The notes: generated by a model from the letters alone, not told the origin. A DNA stretch of 64,000 nt from Hydrotalea sp. (GCA_027364735.1 DAHXOT010000008.1:1-64000); one strand, 5' to 3'. Counted from the stretch's first letter, positions 9,287 to 18,770 are shown. A program made the numbers and translations.

Positions 9287-9670
9287 ATGATTTTGCCAAT
9301 TGTATTTATTGCCCCATCTGCAAAAGGTGGTAAAGGTGTTTTTGCCAATAAAAATATTAAAGCAGGTACTGTTATTGAAATATCTCCTGTACTTATTTTT
9401 TCGGTTAAAGAAAGAAAATCTATTGAAGAAACTAAACTTTTTCATTATATTTTTGAATGGGGCGTATCGAGAAAAAAAGGTGCATTAGGGTTAGGATATA
9501 TTTCTATGTATAATCATGATTATAATGCCAATTGCGATTATGATATGGATTTTGATAATAACCTTATGACAATTATTACTGTGAGAAATATTTTAAAGGG
9601 AGAAGAATTGTACATTAATTACAATGCTCACCCATCTGATGCAACGCCCGTATGGTTTAATGCTAAATAA
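9287..9670 (+). CDS. Small SET-domain protein (possible lysine methyltransferase)
   Basis: The 127 residues form little more than a SET domain. After an N-terminal strand region with AKGGKGVFANKNIKAGTVIE come YNHDYNANCDY, the NHxxxxN-type knot that binds S-adenosylmethionine, and GEELYINYN near the C-terminus. SET proteins methylate lysine side chains. Bacterial versions of this minimal length are scattered and mostly uncharacterised. No histone-like gene is adjacent, so the target is unknown. The ATG at 9287 is the natural start. Confidence 0.85.
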   Translation: MILPIVFIAPSAKGGKGVFANKNIKAGTVIEISPVLIFSVKERKSIEETKLFHYIFEWGVSRKKGALGLGYISMYNHDYNANCDYDMDFDNNLMTIITVRNILKGEELYINYNAHPSDATPVWFNAK

Positions 9671-9695
9671 ACAATAATTATTTGTTTGTATTTAT

Positions 9696-10994
9696 TTACC
9701 AATATTGATAGCCCATTATTTTAGCCAATTCTAATTTAGCTAAACATAGCTGATACTCGTACTGAAGTTTTGTTAACTCGGCTCTTTCTACATTGGTGCT
9801 TGCATTGGTAAGTTCTAAATTAGTGCCAACTCCATCTTTATACCTTGTTCCTGCTAATTGTTCAGCATATATCGTTTGTTCAATTTGTCCTTTCATGTTG
9901 CTAATACGTTCGTAATTGCTTTTAATATCAGTAATGGCTTGTGCTATATCTTTCTTATAATTATTATTGAGCGATTCAACTGCCAATTCATTTTGCTTAA
10001 TAAGATGTTCTTGTAATTTAATTTGTTGTTTTGTTTTGCCTCCATTATAAATTGGAACCGATAAAAAAATACCTGCAATATAGTTAAACCGAATTGCATT
10101 AACATCGGGTACATAGCCGTTTTTTACTCCTGCTGCAGCATGCACTCCAATATATGGTTTGTCAGTCAACATTGCAATAGATAAATCGCTTTTGGCTTGT
10201 TTAATTTTATCTTTTGCTAATACAAATTCAACATTATTTATTTGAGCCGAAAGTAATGAAGAAGCTGTATCGATAAGGTTTATATCAAAATCGAAATTAG
10301 TACCTGAACTTTGATTGGTATTAGTAGTATAGGCTAATAAGTTTAATTGTTTTTGTAAACTATTTTCTAAGTCTACTTTCTTATTTTGTTCTGCATCAAT
10401 AGTAGCTTTAATATTTAAAAGATCTATTTTTAATGCATCTCCATTCTGTAATTTACTTTCTGTAATTACTTTGTTATCATTTAAAAAATTTAATACACTA
10501 TCTTCAATTGAAATAGCTTTTTTCAAAAAAACAATATTATAGTAAATGGTAGCAACTTGGGCTGCCAATTGATTCTTAATCAAATCAACATTATGTTGTG
10601 CATATTGCAATTCATCTTTCGATTTTTGAATAGTAGCTTTCATTCTTCCAAAATCGAATAATGCATAAGACGCATTTATGTCGGTTGCAACATTATTTAC
10701 AGGTGCAAATTGAAAGTTTACTAAACTGCCATTAGGCCCCATTGGAAAAGGGATTTCAATTTTTGGTTTTACATAATTATATGAAGCTTCATACGCTACT
10801 TCGGGCGATTTATTTAGTTCTGTTAATGCAACTTTATCTTGCGCAGTAGCAACAATATTTTCAACTTCTTTAATCTTAGGAAAATAAGAAAATGATTGAT
10901 TGATTAATGTTTTTAGCTCGTTATTTACTTTCGTTTGTGCAAATGGTACAATTACTGAAAATTGAAATAGAATAATAGATAATGTTTGCTTCAT
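9696..10994 (-). CDS. TolC family outer-membrane efflux channel
   Basis: This is the last gene of the leftward tetR - hlyD - DHA2 - tolC operon. The 432 residues begin with a Sec signal peptide (MKQTLSIILFQFSVIVPFAQ). They continue with the two long alternating helix and strand repeats of outer-membrane efflux proteins, rich in Gln, Asn and Ala. Products of this family form trimeric channel-tunnels that meet periplasmic adaptor proteins. The gap to the transporter gene is 43 nt. It is likely to work with the adaptor and pump encoded just upstream. Confidence 0.9.
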   Translation of the reverse strand: MKQTLSIILFQFSVIVPFAQTKVNNELKTLINQSFSYFPKIKEVENIVATAQDKVALTELNKSPEVAYEASYNYVKPKIEIPFPMGPNGSLVNFQFAPVNNVATDINASYALFDFGRMKATIQKSKDELQYAQHNVDLIKNQLAAQVATIYYNIVFLKKAISIEDSVLNFLNDNKVITESKLQNGDALKIDLLNIKATIDAEQNKKVDLENSLQKQLNLLAYTTNTNQSSGTNFDFDINLIDTASSLLSAQINNVEFVLAKDKIKQAKSDLSIAMLTDKPYIGVHAAAGVKNGYVPDVNAIRFNYIAGIFLSVPIYNGGKTKQQIKLQEHLIKQNELAVESLNNNYKKDIAQAITDIKSNYERISNMKGQIEQTIYAEQLAGTRYKDGVGTNLELTNASTNVERAELTKLQYEYQLCLAKLELAKIMGYQYW

Positions 10995-11037
10995 TGTTAT
11001 AATTAGTTTTATTGGTTATACTTTTTTCTCAGTTTTT

Positions 11038-12621
11038 TTAATGTGATTCTGCCGCAGCTTTCATGGATTCGGCAACTTCTTGCGGAGTTTTTTTCTTTAC
11101 TCTTAAAAATGATACAAATGGAATTGCTACAATAAAGAATATACCTATCAATCTAAATGTATCTAAATAGGCTAAATAGTTGGCTTGTCTATCAACCGAT
11201 AAATTAATAAACCCCAGTGCTTTAGTAGTAGCAGTTGCAGCATCGCCGGTTTTTGCAATAATTCCTTGTGAAATTGTATGAATGCGTTCTGTTAATTGTA
11301 ATGAACCATTGGGAATATTACTTACTAAATCCATTCTATGTTGTGCGTATCTGTTAGCAATGTAATTATTGGCTAAAGCAATTCCAAAAGCACCACCCAG
11401 TTGCCTTATCATATTATTCAGTGAAATGCCCGATGCATAATCTTTTGGTTGTAACCCTGCAACTGCCTGATTTATTAAAGGCAATTGTACCATACTTATT
11501 CCTATTGCTCTTAATGCCAATGGAAAAAAGAAATCCCATTTATTTACATCTGGACTAATTGATGAGCTGGTATAACAATAAGCAGTAAACAAAAGAAAAC
11601 CTGTTATTACAAAAGGAATTGGCGAAACGCCTTTGCTCATTGTTTTGCCAATAATTGGCATCATAATAACGGTAATTAATGTGGGCGTTAATAACGTTAA
11701 TCCTGTTTCGTAAGCGGTAAAGCCTAATACACGTTGGGCTAATACAGGAAAAACAAATACTGAGGTAAATAATCCTAAGCCCACAATAAAAGTAAATAGG
11801 GTAGTAAAGGCAAGATTACGGTTGCGTAATACTTTTAAATTAACAGCAGGCGAAGGAATACTTAATTCGTAATAAATAAAACCAACCAAGCCTATTACTG
11901 CAAATACAGAAGCTAGTCGAATATACTCGCTGCTAAACCAATCTTCCGATTCTCCTCTTTCTAATACATATTGTAAACAGCCAATGCCCACTGCTAAAAG
12001 AATAATACCTAAGTAATCTATATGAATATTTTTTTTATTTTTCCCTTCATTTTCCTTTTTTGTTACAAAAGTAAATGTGAGCATAGTGGCTATAATTCCA
12101 ATAGGAATATTAATCATAAAAATTAAAGGCCAACTAAAATGTTCAATAATATATCCACCAACAGTAGGACCTAATGTTGGCCCTAATACTATACCCATTC
12201 CAAACAATCCCGATGCAATTGGCCGGTCTTTTGGTTCAAATGCATCAAACAAAATAGCTTGCGAAGTAGATAATAAAGCACCGCCGCCAACGCCTTGTAT
12301 AAAACGCCAGAAAATAATTTCAATGAGGGTAGTAGATTGAGCACACATGTACGATGCGGCTGTAAAAATGATCATTGAAACGATGTAATAATTTTTTCTT
12401 CCAAAATATTCTGCTAAAAAACCTGTTAGTGGTATAATAATTACATTGGCAATAGCATAAGAGGTAATTACCCAGCTTATGTCTTCAATATTTACACCTA
12501 AACTGCCACTCATATCACTTAAAGCAACATTAACAATAGAAGTATCAATTAGTTCCATTACAGCAGCCGTAACAGTAGTAATAACAATGATAGCTCTTGC
12601 AAATCCTCGTGGTGTAGCCAT
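11038..12621 (-). CDS. emrB: DHA2 family multidrug MFS transporter (EmrB/QacA type)
   Basis: At 527 residues and about 14 predicted membrane segments this is a proton-driven DHA2-family exporter. Family motifs visible include an early ELIDTSIVNVALSDM (first helix), GFLAEYFGRKNYY (motif A loop) and GVGGGALLSTSQAI. GPTLGPTVGGYI is motif C of antiporters. It sits between the HlyD-type adaptor and TolC genes, which is the EmrAB-TolC arrangement. The export substrate is unknown and probably hydrophobic or amphipathic. Confidence 0.92.
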   Translation of the reverse strand: MATPRGFARAIIVITTVTAAVMELIDTSIVNVALSDMSGSLGVNIEDISWVITSYAIANVIIIPLTGFLAEYFGRKNYYIVSMIIFTAASYMCAQSTTLIEIIFWRFIQGVGGGALLSTSQAILFDAFEPKDRPIASGLFGMGIVLGPTLGPTVGGYIIEHFSWPLIFMINIPIGIIATMLTFTFVTKKENEGKNKKNIHIDYLGIILLAVGIGCLQYVLERGESEDWFSSEYIRLASVFAVIGLVGFIYYELSIPSPAVNLKVLRNRNLAFTTLFTFIVGLGLFTSVFVFPVLAQRVLGFTAYETGLTLLTPTLITVIMMPIIGKTMSKGVSPIPFVITGFLLFTAYCYTSSSISPDVNKWDFFFPLALRAIGISMVQLPLINQAVAGLQPKDYASGISLNNMIRQLGGAFGIALANNYIANRYAQHRMDLVSNIPNGSLQLTERIHTISQGIIAKTGDAATATTKALGFINLSVDRQANYLAYLDTFRLIGIFFIVAIPFVSFLRVKKKTPQEVAESMKAAAESH

Positions 12622-12672
12622 TAACTTAATTTCTGAATTAATGATTAAGAATTTTAATTTAAAATGTATGAA

Positions 12673-13722
12673 TTAGTTTTTTGTATTGATACTTACAAAA
12701 ACACTTAGTCCTGCACGTAATTTATCTTTTAACTTATCGATGTTATTAATTTTAATTTTTACCGGAACTCGTTGTGTAACCTTAACAAAATTGCCGCTTG
12801 CGTTGTCGGGTGGCAATAAAGAAAATTTAGCTCCGGTTGCTTCACTAATGCTTTCAATGGTGCCAGTTACATGTAAATCGGGGTATGCATCAATATCAAT
12901 ATTTACTTCTTTGCCTGGTATAATATTTTTAATTTGATTTTCTTTAAAGTTGGCTATAATCCAATAAGTGGTATCATTAACAATAGAAAATAAGGGTGTA
13001 CCTGCTTGAACAAATTGACCTTCAGAAATATTTTTCTTTCCAATTTTTCCCGATTCGGGAGCTATTATTTTAGTGTAAGAAATCTTCAATTTTATTTGTT
13101 CAATTTTTGCTTTTTTTATGTTTAAAGCTGCTTCGCTTTTTGCTACTGAAGATTCTAAAACAGTAATTCTACTTTCTGCCGATGCTAAATCATTTTTGCT
13201 ATTTGATAATTGTTTTTGGGCGGTCTCAAAATCAAATTTGCTGTTATCTAATTGTTTTTTGGTAATAGCTTCACTGCTATATAAATGCTTATCTCGTTCG
13301 TAGTCTTCTTCTGCTTTTTGTAGTTTTACTTTGGTTATATCTATATTACCCTTATTCGTATTTAAAGAAACTAATGCATTGGCCAATATTGCTTTCGCAT
13401 TAACAATGTCTATTTCTGCCTGTTGATAATCGGCAAGTATTTCTAAAAGTTCTGTTTGTAATTCGGCATCATCTAATTCTACTAATAATTGACCTGCTTT
13501 TACCGAATCATAATCTTTTACGGTAATATTTTTTACATACCCCGAAACTCTTGGTAATACCGGAGTAATAGCTGTTTCTATTTGTGCATTATCTGTTGTT
13601 TCGTGTGTTAATGTAAAGCTTATTTTCTTATAAGCAAAAATTGAAGCAATAGTAATAAAAGTGCCTAATAAGATAAATTTGATGATAGGTTTTTTCTCTG
13701 AATTGTTATCTTGTTTTGCCAT
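12673..13722 (-). CDS. emrA: HlyD/EmrA-type periplasmic adaptor
   Basis: The 349 residues carry one N-terminal membrane anchor (about 14-31). Next comes the lipoyl/barrel-sandwich half AITPVLPRVSGYVKNITVKD, then a long alpha-helical hairpin (about 90-210). The second lipoyl half contains IIAPESGKIGKKNISEG, and a beta-barrel domain follows. This is the membrane-fusion protein that links the inner-membrane pump to TolC. It starts 11 nt after the tetR stop, so the two are surely cotranscribed. Confidence 0.92.
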   Translation of the reverse strand: MAKQDNNSEKKPIIKFILLGTFITIASIFAYKKISFTLTHETTDNAQIETAITPVLPRVSGYVKNITVKDYDSVKAGQLLVELDDAELQTELLEILADYQQAEIDIVNAKAILANALVSLNTNKGNIDITKVKLQKAEEDYERDKHLYSSEAITKKQLDNSKFDFETAQKQLSNSKNDLASAESRITVLESSVAKSEAALNIKKAKIEQIKLKISYTKIIAPESGKIGKKNISEGQFVQAGTPLFSIVNDTTYWIIANFKENQIKNIIPGKEVNIDIDAYPDLHVTGTIESISEATGAKFSLLPPDNASGNFVKVTQRVPVKIKINNIDKLKDKLRAGLSVFVSINTKN

Positions 13723-13733
13723 TTCTTGTAGCG

Positions 13734-14354
13734 TTATTTAATTAAAAGATGTGTATGAATAATTTGTTTAAGATGTGTTAATAGTCTTTTTCTGAAATCT
13801 TCGTCGGTATATGGGTCAAAATCTTTCTCTTTATTAATGAGTGTAATACACATTTGCTTGGATAGCATAATTTGATTTATAGTGCCAATAATACTGGCAA
13901 ATGTTAGCTCGGGATCTACTTTATTAAATTCTTTTTTTCTTATGCCTTGCTTTATAATACCAATAATAATTTGTGTATTTTTTATAAAATTGCTGATAAT
14001 TTTATCGTGTAATATTTCTCTCGATTTTAGCATTAACTCCTGATGAATAAGCCTATGGTAATGGGGTTGAGATAAAAAACGAGAAACATAATTTTCAATA
14101 ATTAAATCAATTTTTTCAATATCAGTTGTAGTGTTATCCGATGCAATTTCTTCTAATTTTTCTCTAATAAAAACCGATTTCTGCTCAACCATTGCTTCAA
14201 ATAGCTTGTCCTTCGATCCGAAATAGTAGTTTACCATAGCAATATTAACACCTGCCGTAGTTGCTAAATCTCTTATCGATGTACCTTCATACCCTTTTTC
14301 GGCAAAAAGTTGCATTGCGGTTTTAATGATTAATTCTTTTTTATCCGGAAGCAT
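13734..14354 (-). CDS. TetR family transcriptional regulator of the efflux operon
   Basis: This is the first gene of the efflux operon. The 206-residue protein has a canonical TetR N-terminus: IIKTAMQLFAEKGYEGTSIRDLATTAGV, then NIAMVNYYFGSKDKLF (helix-turn-helix within about 8-55). A ligand-binding C-terminal domain of the AcrR/CecR type follows. A promoter with overlapping inverted repeats lies immediately upstream. It therefore very probably represses its own operon until a ligand binds. Confidence 0.93.
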   Translation of the reverse strand: MLPDKKELIIKTAMQLFAEKGYEGTSIRDLATTAGVNIAMVNYYFGSKDKLFEAMVEQKSVFIREKLEEIASDNTTTDIEKIDLIIENYVSRFLSQPHYHRLIHQELMLKSREILHDKIISNFIKNTQIIIGIIKQGIRKKEFNKVDPELTFASIIGTINQIMLSKQMCITLINKEKDFDPYTDEDFRKRLLTHLKQIIHTHLLIK

Positions 14355-14373
14355 AAGAAGAATTTTAGAGCTG

Positions 14374-14416
14374 CAAAATTAAACAAATGTTTGAATTAAA
14401 CAAACGTTTAATTCAA
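14374..14416 (-). promoter_or_regulatory. Promoter and overlapping TetR-type operators of the efflux operon
   Basis: On the minus strand the -33 TTTG lies at 14404-14401 and the -7 TAATTTTG at 14381-14374, separated by exactly 19 nt. The -7 box ends 20 nt before the tetR ATG. Over this lie two copies of AAACAAAYGTTT (14381-14392 and 14398-14409), 17 nt apart. The second is the core of a perfect 11-bp inverted repeat (arms 14391-14401 and 14406-14416, 4-nt spacer). AAAC-N4-GTTT dyads are typical TetR-family sites, so repressor binding would cover the -33 box and abut the -7 box. Confidence 0.75.
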
Positions 14417-14482
14417 TTTTGGTAAATTATTATTTTTAGGGTATAGCTTTTTTAATCTTTGTATTAATTAATTGAAAAGAAT

Positions 14483-15820
14483 ATGCTTCATTCAAATCAA
14501 TTTGGCAATAATTTTTTATGGGGAGTTTCTATTGCTGCTGCACAAAATGAAGGTGCTTATAACTCTTATGGACGTGGACCTTCCATCTGGGATCAATTTT
14601 CTAAAAGAACAGGAAAAATTAAAAACAATGCCAAACCTTACATTGCTTGCGATTTTTATCATCGGTATAAAGATGATTTATTATTGGTAAAAGCATTAGG
14701 ATTTAAAGTTTTTCGTTTTTCTATTTCATGGAGTAGAATTTTACCCGAAGGTGTTGGTAAAATAAATAGAGAAGGCGTTTTGTTTTATCATAAAGTAATT
14801 GATGAATGTTTACAGTTAAATATAATTCCTTTTATTACTTTATATCATTGGGATTTGCCTCAAGCAATTGAAAATGAAGGAGGCTGGGCATCTTATCAGC
14901 TTATTAAGTGGTTCTCGAAATTTGTTACAATTTGTGCCGAAGAGTATGGTAATAAAGTTAAAAATTGGATTATTTTAAACGAGCCAATGGGCTTTACCTC
15001 TTTAGGTTATATGTTGGGTAAGCATGCCCCGGGCAAAACCAATATGGTTACATTTTTATCGGCCATTCACAATGCTGTTTTAGCACAAGCAGAAGGAGGC
15101 AGAATTATAAGGCATTATGTTGCAAATGCTACTATTGGAACTACTTTCTCTTGTAGTGAGGTGATTGCAAATTCGGATAAACAACAAGATATTGCTGCTG
15201 CCAATAGAATGGATATTTTATTAAACAGACTTTTTATTGAACCTGCCTTAGGCATGAATTATCCTAATGCAGATTTTGCATTTATGGATAAATTGCATTT
15301 GCATACAAAAGCATGGAAATATACTGAACGAATGCGTTTTGATTTTGATTTTATTGGTATTCAAAACTATTTTCCAATAACAATAAAACATAGCTCTATT
15401 ATCCCTTTTATCCAGGCAACAGATATTAAAGCAAAAACCAGAAAAGTTCCTTATACAGCATTGGGATGGGAGATTAATGCCGATAGTTTTTATCGAATCA
15501 TTCAAAAATTTGCCGCCTACGAAAATGTGAAATCAATCATCATTACAGAAAATGGGGCATGCTTTAAAGATGAATTAAAACAAGGCATTGTTGATGATAA
15601 GGATAGAATTCTATATTTTGAAAAATATGTAAATGCACTATTAAATGCTAAAATGGACGGACTTAAAGTTGACGGATATTTTGCATGGACTTTAATGGAT
15701 AATTTTGAATGGAGTGAAGGATATAATGCACGATTTGGATTAATATACGTTGATTTTTTAACTCAATTACGCACTATTAAAAATTCCGGATATTGGTGGA
15801 GAAGTTTTCTAACTAACTAA
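14483..15820 (+). CDS. GH1 family beta-glucosidase
   Basis: The 445-residue protein is a full-length glycoside hydrolase family 1 enzyme, hydrolysing beta-linked glucosides or related disaccharides. The acid/base Glu167 lies in LNEPMG and the nucleophile Glu356 in ITENGA. The N-terminal FLWGVSIAAAQNEGA and C-terminal DNFEWSEGYNARFGL are the usual subsite residues. No signal peptide is present, so it acts in the cytosol. It is divergent from the tetR operon. A GH16 glucanase gene lies 0.6 kb downstream, which suggests use of beta-glucans. Confidence 0.95.
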   Translation: MLHSNQFGNNFLWGVSIAAAQNEGAYNSYGRGPSIWDQFSKRTGKIKNNAKPYIACDFYHRYKDDLLLVKALGFKVFRFSISWSRILPEGVGKINREGVLFYHKVIDECLQLNIIPFITLYHWDLPQAIENEGGWASYQLIKWFSKFVTICAEEYGNKVKNWIILNEPMGFTSLGYMLGKHAPGKTNMVTFLSAIHNAVLAQAEGGRIIRHYVANATIGTTFSCSEVIANSDKQQDIAAANRMDILLNRLFIEPALGMNYPNADFAFMDKLHLHTKAWKYTERMRFDFDFIGIQNYFPITIKHSSIIPFIQATDIKAKTRKVPYTALGWEINADSFYRIIQKFAAYENVKSIIITENGACFKDELKQGIVDDKDRILYFEKYVNALLNAKMDGLKVDGYFAWTLMDNFEWSEGYNARFGLIYVDFLTQLRTIKNSGYWWRSFLTN

Positions 15821-15939
15821 TTATATTTTTCTATTTAGTCAGCTACATAAAAAATCTTATCTTCAAGCAATACATTTTCTGACAAAAGTCATAGATGATT
15901 TTTTCTTATTGTTTTTGCTTTGAATAAAATTGATGTAAC

Positions 15940-16428
15940 ATGAAAACAGTTCGACAATTTTCTGCTGCCTTATTATTTGTTATTGCTTTTACGGCTATAA
16001 TCATGGGCATTGTACTTTTAAATGATGTTTCCGGAAAAACCTTGCAATTATCTGTTGATGATTTAAAAGGAACAGGTTTTGTTGATTATTCAACTCCTGC
16101 ATGGTTGTTAATTGTAACAATAGGAATATTGGGATTGATTGCTTCTATTTTCACAATTGTACAAGCAAAGAAATATTTTATGTTGATACTTATTGAAGGA
16201 ATGATAGTGCTTATTTGGATAATACTTCTAATAATAACACAAGAATTTCGATTTGTTTATCTTGTATTTGGATTATTTGCATTGGCATTGTTGTTATTAG
16301 GCAATTTATTAGCTAAGAATCAAAATGCTATCCTGCATAATCACTCGCATCAGGCGGAGCATCAATCACAAAATAATGGTACTCACAAAAAAAGCCATTA
16401 TCATAAACACCGAAAAAGAGGGCATTAA
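15940..16428 (+). CDS. Small four-helix membrane protein with His-rich tail
   Basis: I do not recognise the family. The 162 residues predict four membrane helices (about 8-27, 55-75, 82-105 and 108-127). The last 30 residues are strongly basic and histidine-rich (HNHSHQAEHQ, KSHYHKHRKRGH). The tail could bind a divalent metal such as zinc, nickel or copper, or simply interact with lipids or nucleic acid. The gene sits between a beta-glucosidase and a convergent glucanase, with a 4-nt gap to the latter's stop. No functional link is evident. Confidence 0.7.
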   Translation: MKTVRQFSAALLFVIAFTAIIMGIVLLNDVSGKTLQLSVDDLKGTGFVDYSTPAWLLIVTIGILGLIASIFTIVQAKKYFMLILIEGMIVLIWIILLIITQEFRFVYLVFGLFALALLLLGNLLAKNQNAILHNHSHQAEHQSQNNGTHKKSHYHKHRKRGH

Positions 16429-16432
16429 AAAT

Positions 16433-17218
16433 TTATTGAAATACTCTTACATAATCTATTTCCATTTTCTGTGGAAAAATTGTATCATTAATTCCTTTAG
16501 CACCACCCCAAAATCCACCAACTGCAATATTCAGTAGCAAATAAAATGGTTTATTAAATGGCCATACATCATTACCGGTATATTCATTATGCATTGTAAA
16601 ATATTTTTTTCTATCTACAAAAATGCAAATAGAATCGGCATTCCATTCTAAAGCATAGATATGAAATTTTTCGCTGCAATCTGCAACAGTAGTAATAGCA
16701 GTTTTTTGTGTTCCAATGCTATGATAATATTTTTTACAATGAGTAGATGCATGAATAACACCCTGATTAAATCCAACATGTTCCATAATATCTATTTCAC
16801 CATCATCAGGCCATTTAAGTGGGGTGGTTGAAGACAGCATCCATATTGCAGGCCATGTGCCTAAACCTTTGGGTAGTTTAGCTTTTATCTCAAATCTGCC
16901 ATACTTCCAATCGCCTTTTCCTTTCGTTACTAATCTTGCAGAGCTATAAGCATTATTGCCAATTGGCTCTTTATGAGCTTCAATAATTAAATGTCCATTT
17001 TCTACTCTTACATTTTTTAATTGTTGGTAAGTGTAATACTGTTTTTCATTGTTTCCCCAACCATTTCCACCAACATCATAACCCCACTTTGTAGAGTCAG
17101 GTAAACCTGTATAATTAAACTCATCGCTCCAAACTAATCTCCACTTTTTTCTTTGTGCCATTAAAGTATTATCATGGCAAAATAAAACAGCCAATAAGAA
17201 CCAAGCCCATATTTTCAT
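16433..17218 (-). CDS. Exported GH16 beta-glucanase (laminarinase-like)
   Basis: A signal peptide (MKIWAWFLLAVLFCHDNTLMAQ) precedes a single family 16 jelly-roll domain. The catalytic ExDxxE motif is visible as GEIDIMEHVG, with the first Glu as nucleophile and the last as acid/base. WSDEFNYTGLPD and the KMEIDYVRVFQ ending are typical of beta-1,3(4)-glucanases. It would cut laminarin-type or mixed-linkage glucan outside the cytoplasm. The GH1 enzyme encoded nearby could finish the oligosaccharides. The length (261) is that of a bare catalytic domain without binding modules. Confidence 0.93.
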   Translation of the reverse strand: MKIWAWFLLAVLFCHDNTLMAQRKKWRLVWSDEFNYTGLPDSTKWGYDVGGNGWGNNEKQYYTYQQLKNVRVENGHLIIEAHKEPIGNNAYSSARLVTKGKGDWKYGRFEIKAKLPKGLGTWPAIWMLSSTTPLKWPDDGEIDIMEHVGFNQGVIHASTHCKKYYHSIGTQKTAITTVADCSEKFHIYALEWNADSICIFVDRKKYFTMHNEYTGNDVWPFNKPFYLLLNIAVGGFWGGAKGINDTIFPQKMEIDYVRVFQ

Positions 17219-17333
17219 AAAAAAATTTTATACAATAAAAGTATTCCAAGTATTAATTCATTAAAAATTTTATTCTAAACATGTACATGCCAATCTTTAT
17301 TTTTACAATAAATAGCAATTAAATTTATAAGGA

Positions 17334-18737
17334 ATGAATACTTCGCATATAACAGAAACCATTATTGATCGGCTATGCCTAATAATAGGCAAGGATAATG
17401 TTTTTGTAGATGCTGATAGTTTAAAAAATTATGCGCATGATGAAACTGAAAACTTAATATATTTCCCGGATGTTTTAGTGAAACCGGTCACTGCTCAGGA
17501 AATTGCTGCCATTGTTACTATTTGCAACGAATTTAAAATTCCAATTACACCGCGTGGTGCAGGTACAGGTTTAAGTGGTGCAGCATTGCCACATTTAGGT
17601 GGCATTGTTTTAAGTTTGGAACGGTTGAATAAAATTATTGAAATTGATGAAAGAAATTTACAAGTTACCACCGAACCAGGTGTAATTACGGAAGTGTTAC
17701 AAGATGCTGTTAAGGCTAAAGGATTATTTTATCCACCCGATCCAAGTAGCAAAGGAAGTTGTTTTATAGGAAGTAATATTGCACATAACAGTGGCGGACC
17801 AAAAGCTGTTAAATATGGTGTAGTGAAAGATTATGTATTGAATTTGGAAGTAGTATTAGCAACGGGTGAAATAATATGGACGGGAGCTAATGTTTTAAAA
17901 AATGCTACCGGATATAATTTAACGCAGTTAATTATTGGCAGCGAAGGCACATTGGCTATTGTAACTAAAATTGTTTTAAAATTAATACCCTATCCGCAAT
18001 TCGATTTGTTGTTATTAGCTCCATTTAACTCTTTAGAAAAAGCAAGTGAAGCTGTAAGTGCCATTTTTCGTGCCGGATTTATACCAAGTGCTTTAGAGTT
18101 AATTGAAATTGATGCACTTACAATTGCTGCAAAATATGTAGATTCTAACTTGACTTTAATAAGTAGCGATACAGCAGCTCATTTAATTATTGAGGTAGAT
18201 GGCAATAACAAAGAAGTTTTAATGAATGAGATAGAATCTATTACCGAATTGTTGATGCAATATGAAGCAGGAGAAATTTTATTTGCCGAGGATACCCAAC
18301 AAAAAAATGAATTATGGAAACTAAGAAGAAAAGTAGCAGAAGCTGTAAAATTAAGCGGATATACTATTGAAGAAGATACTGTAGTGCCGCGTGCAGAATT
18401 GCCTAAACTTATTAAAGCTGTAAAAAAATTAGGCATTGATAATGGATTTAATGTAGTGTGTTATGGCCATGCCGGCGATGGTAATTTACATATTCGCATT
18501 AACCACCCAACCATAAAAAACAGTTATGGGAATGCAACAATGAATGCTATTTTACAACAGTTATTTTTAGTAGTTAAAAAATTAGGAGGAACAATTAGCG
18601 GAGAACATGGCATAGGGTTAATACAAAAATCATATATGAATATTGTTTTTGAAAAAACCAATTTGCAATTGATGAAAAAAATTAAACAAATTTTCGATCC
18701 TAACAATATTTTAAATGCCGGAAAAATTTTTGATTAA
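17334..18737 (+). CDS. FAD-linked oxidase, glycolate/D-lactate dehydrogenase type
   Basis: The 467 residues hold an FAD-binding type 4 (PCMH) domain (about 40-215), with the flavin pyrophosphate loop PRGAGTGLSGAA and PDPSSKGSCFIGSNIAHNSG. A C-terminal FAD-oxidase domain follows, with YGHAGDGNLHIR and GTISGEHGIGL, where the His and Glu bind metal and 2-hydroxyacid. This is the GlcD/DLD group, which oxidises glycolate or D-lactate. No GlcE or GlcF partner is adjacent, so a stand-alone D-2-hydroxyacid dehydrogenase is as likely as glycolate oxidase. Confidence 0.88.
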   Translation: MNTSHITETIIDRLCLIIGKDNVFVDADSLKNYAHDETENLIYFPDVLVKPVTAQEIAAIVTICNEFKIPITPRGAGTGLSGAALPHLGGIVLSLERLNKIIEIDERNLQVTTEPGVITEVLQDAVKAKGLFYPPDPSSKGSCFIGSNIAHNSGGPKAVKYGVVKDYVLNLEVVLATGEIIWTGANVLKNATGYNLTQLIIGSEGTLAIVTKIVLKLIPYPQFDLLLLAPFNSLEKASEAVSAIFRAGFIPSALELIEIDALTIAAKYVDSNLTLISSDTAAHLIIEVDGNNKEVLMNEIESITELLMQYEAGEILFAEDTQQKNELWKLRRKVAEAVKLSGYTIEEDTVVPRAELPKLIKAVKKLGIDNGFNVVCYGHAGDGNLHIRINHPTIKNSYGNATMNAILQQLFLVVKKLGGTISGEHGIGLIQKSYMNIVFEKTNLQLMKKIKQIFDPNNILNAGKIFD

Positions 18738-18770
18738 TAATTTAATTGAAGTTTGCATAAATATCTTATC

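Noticed and set aside
9209-9445. 78-codon minus-strand frame with a repeated FSFFNR segment
   Set aside because: The repetition reflects A/T-rich codons of the opposite SET gene. The frame overlaps it almost fully.
9671-9695. Possible A/T hairpin between the SET gene and tolC
   Set aside because: Stem has a bulge and only A-T pairs with two G-C; could be chance in AT-rich DNA.
14472-14690. 72-codon frame at the 5' end of the GH1 gene
   Set aside because: An out-of-frame shadow of the beta-glucosidase. The GH1 frame has all catalytic motifs.
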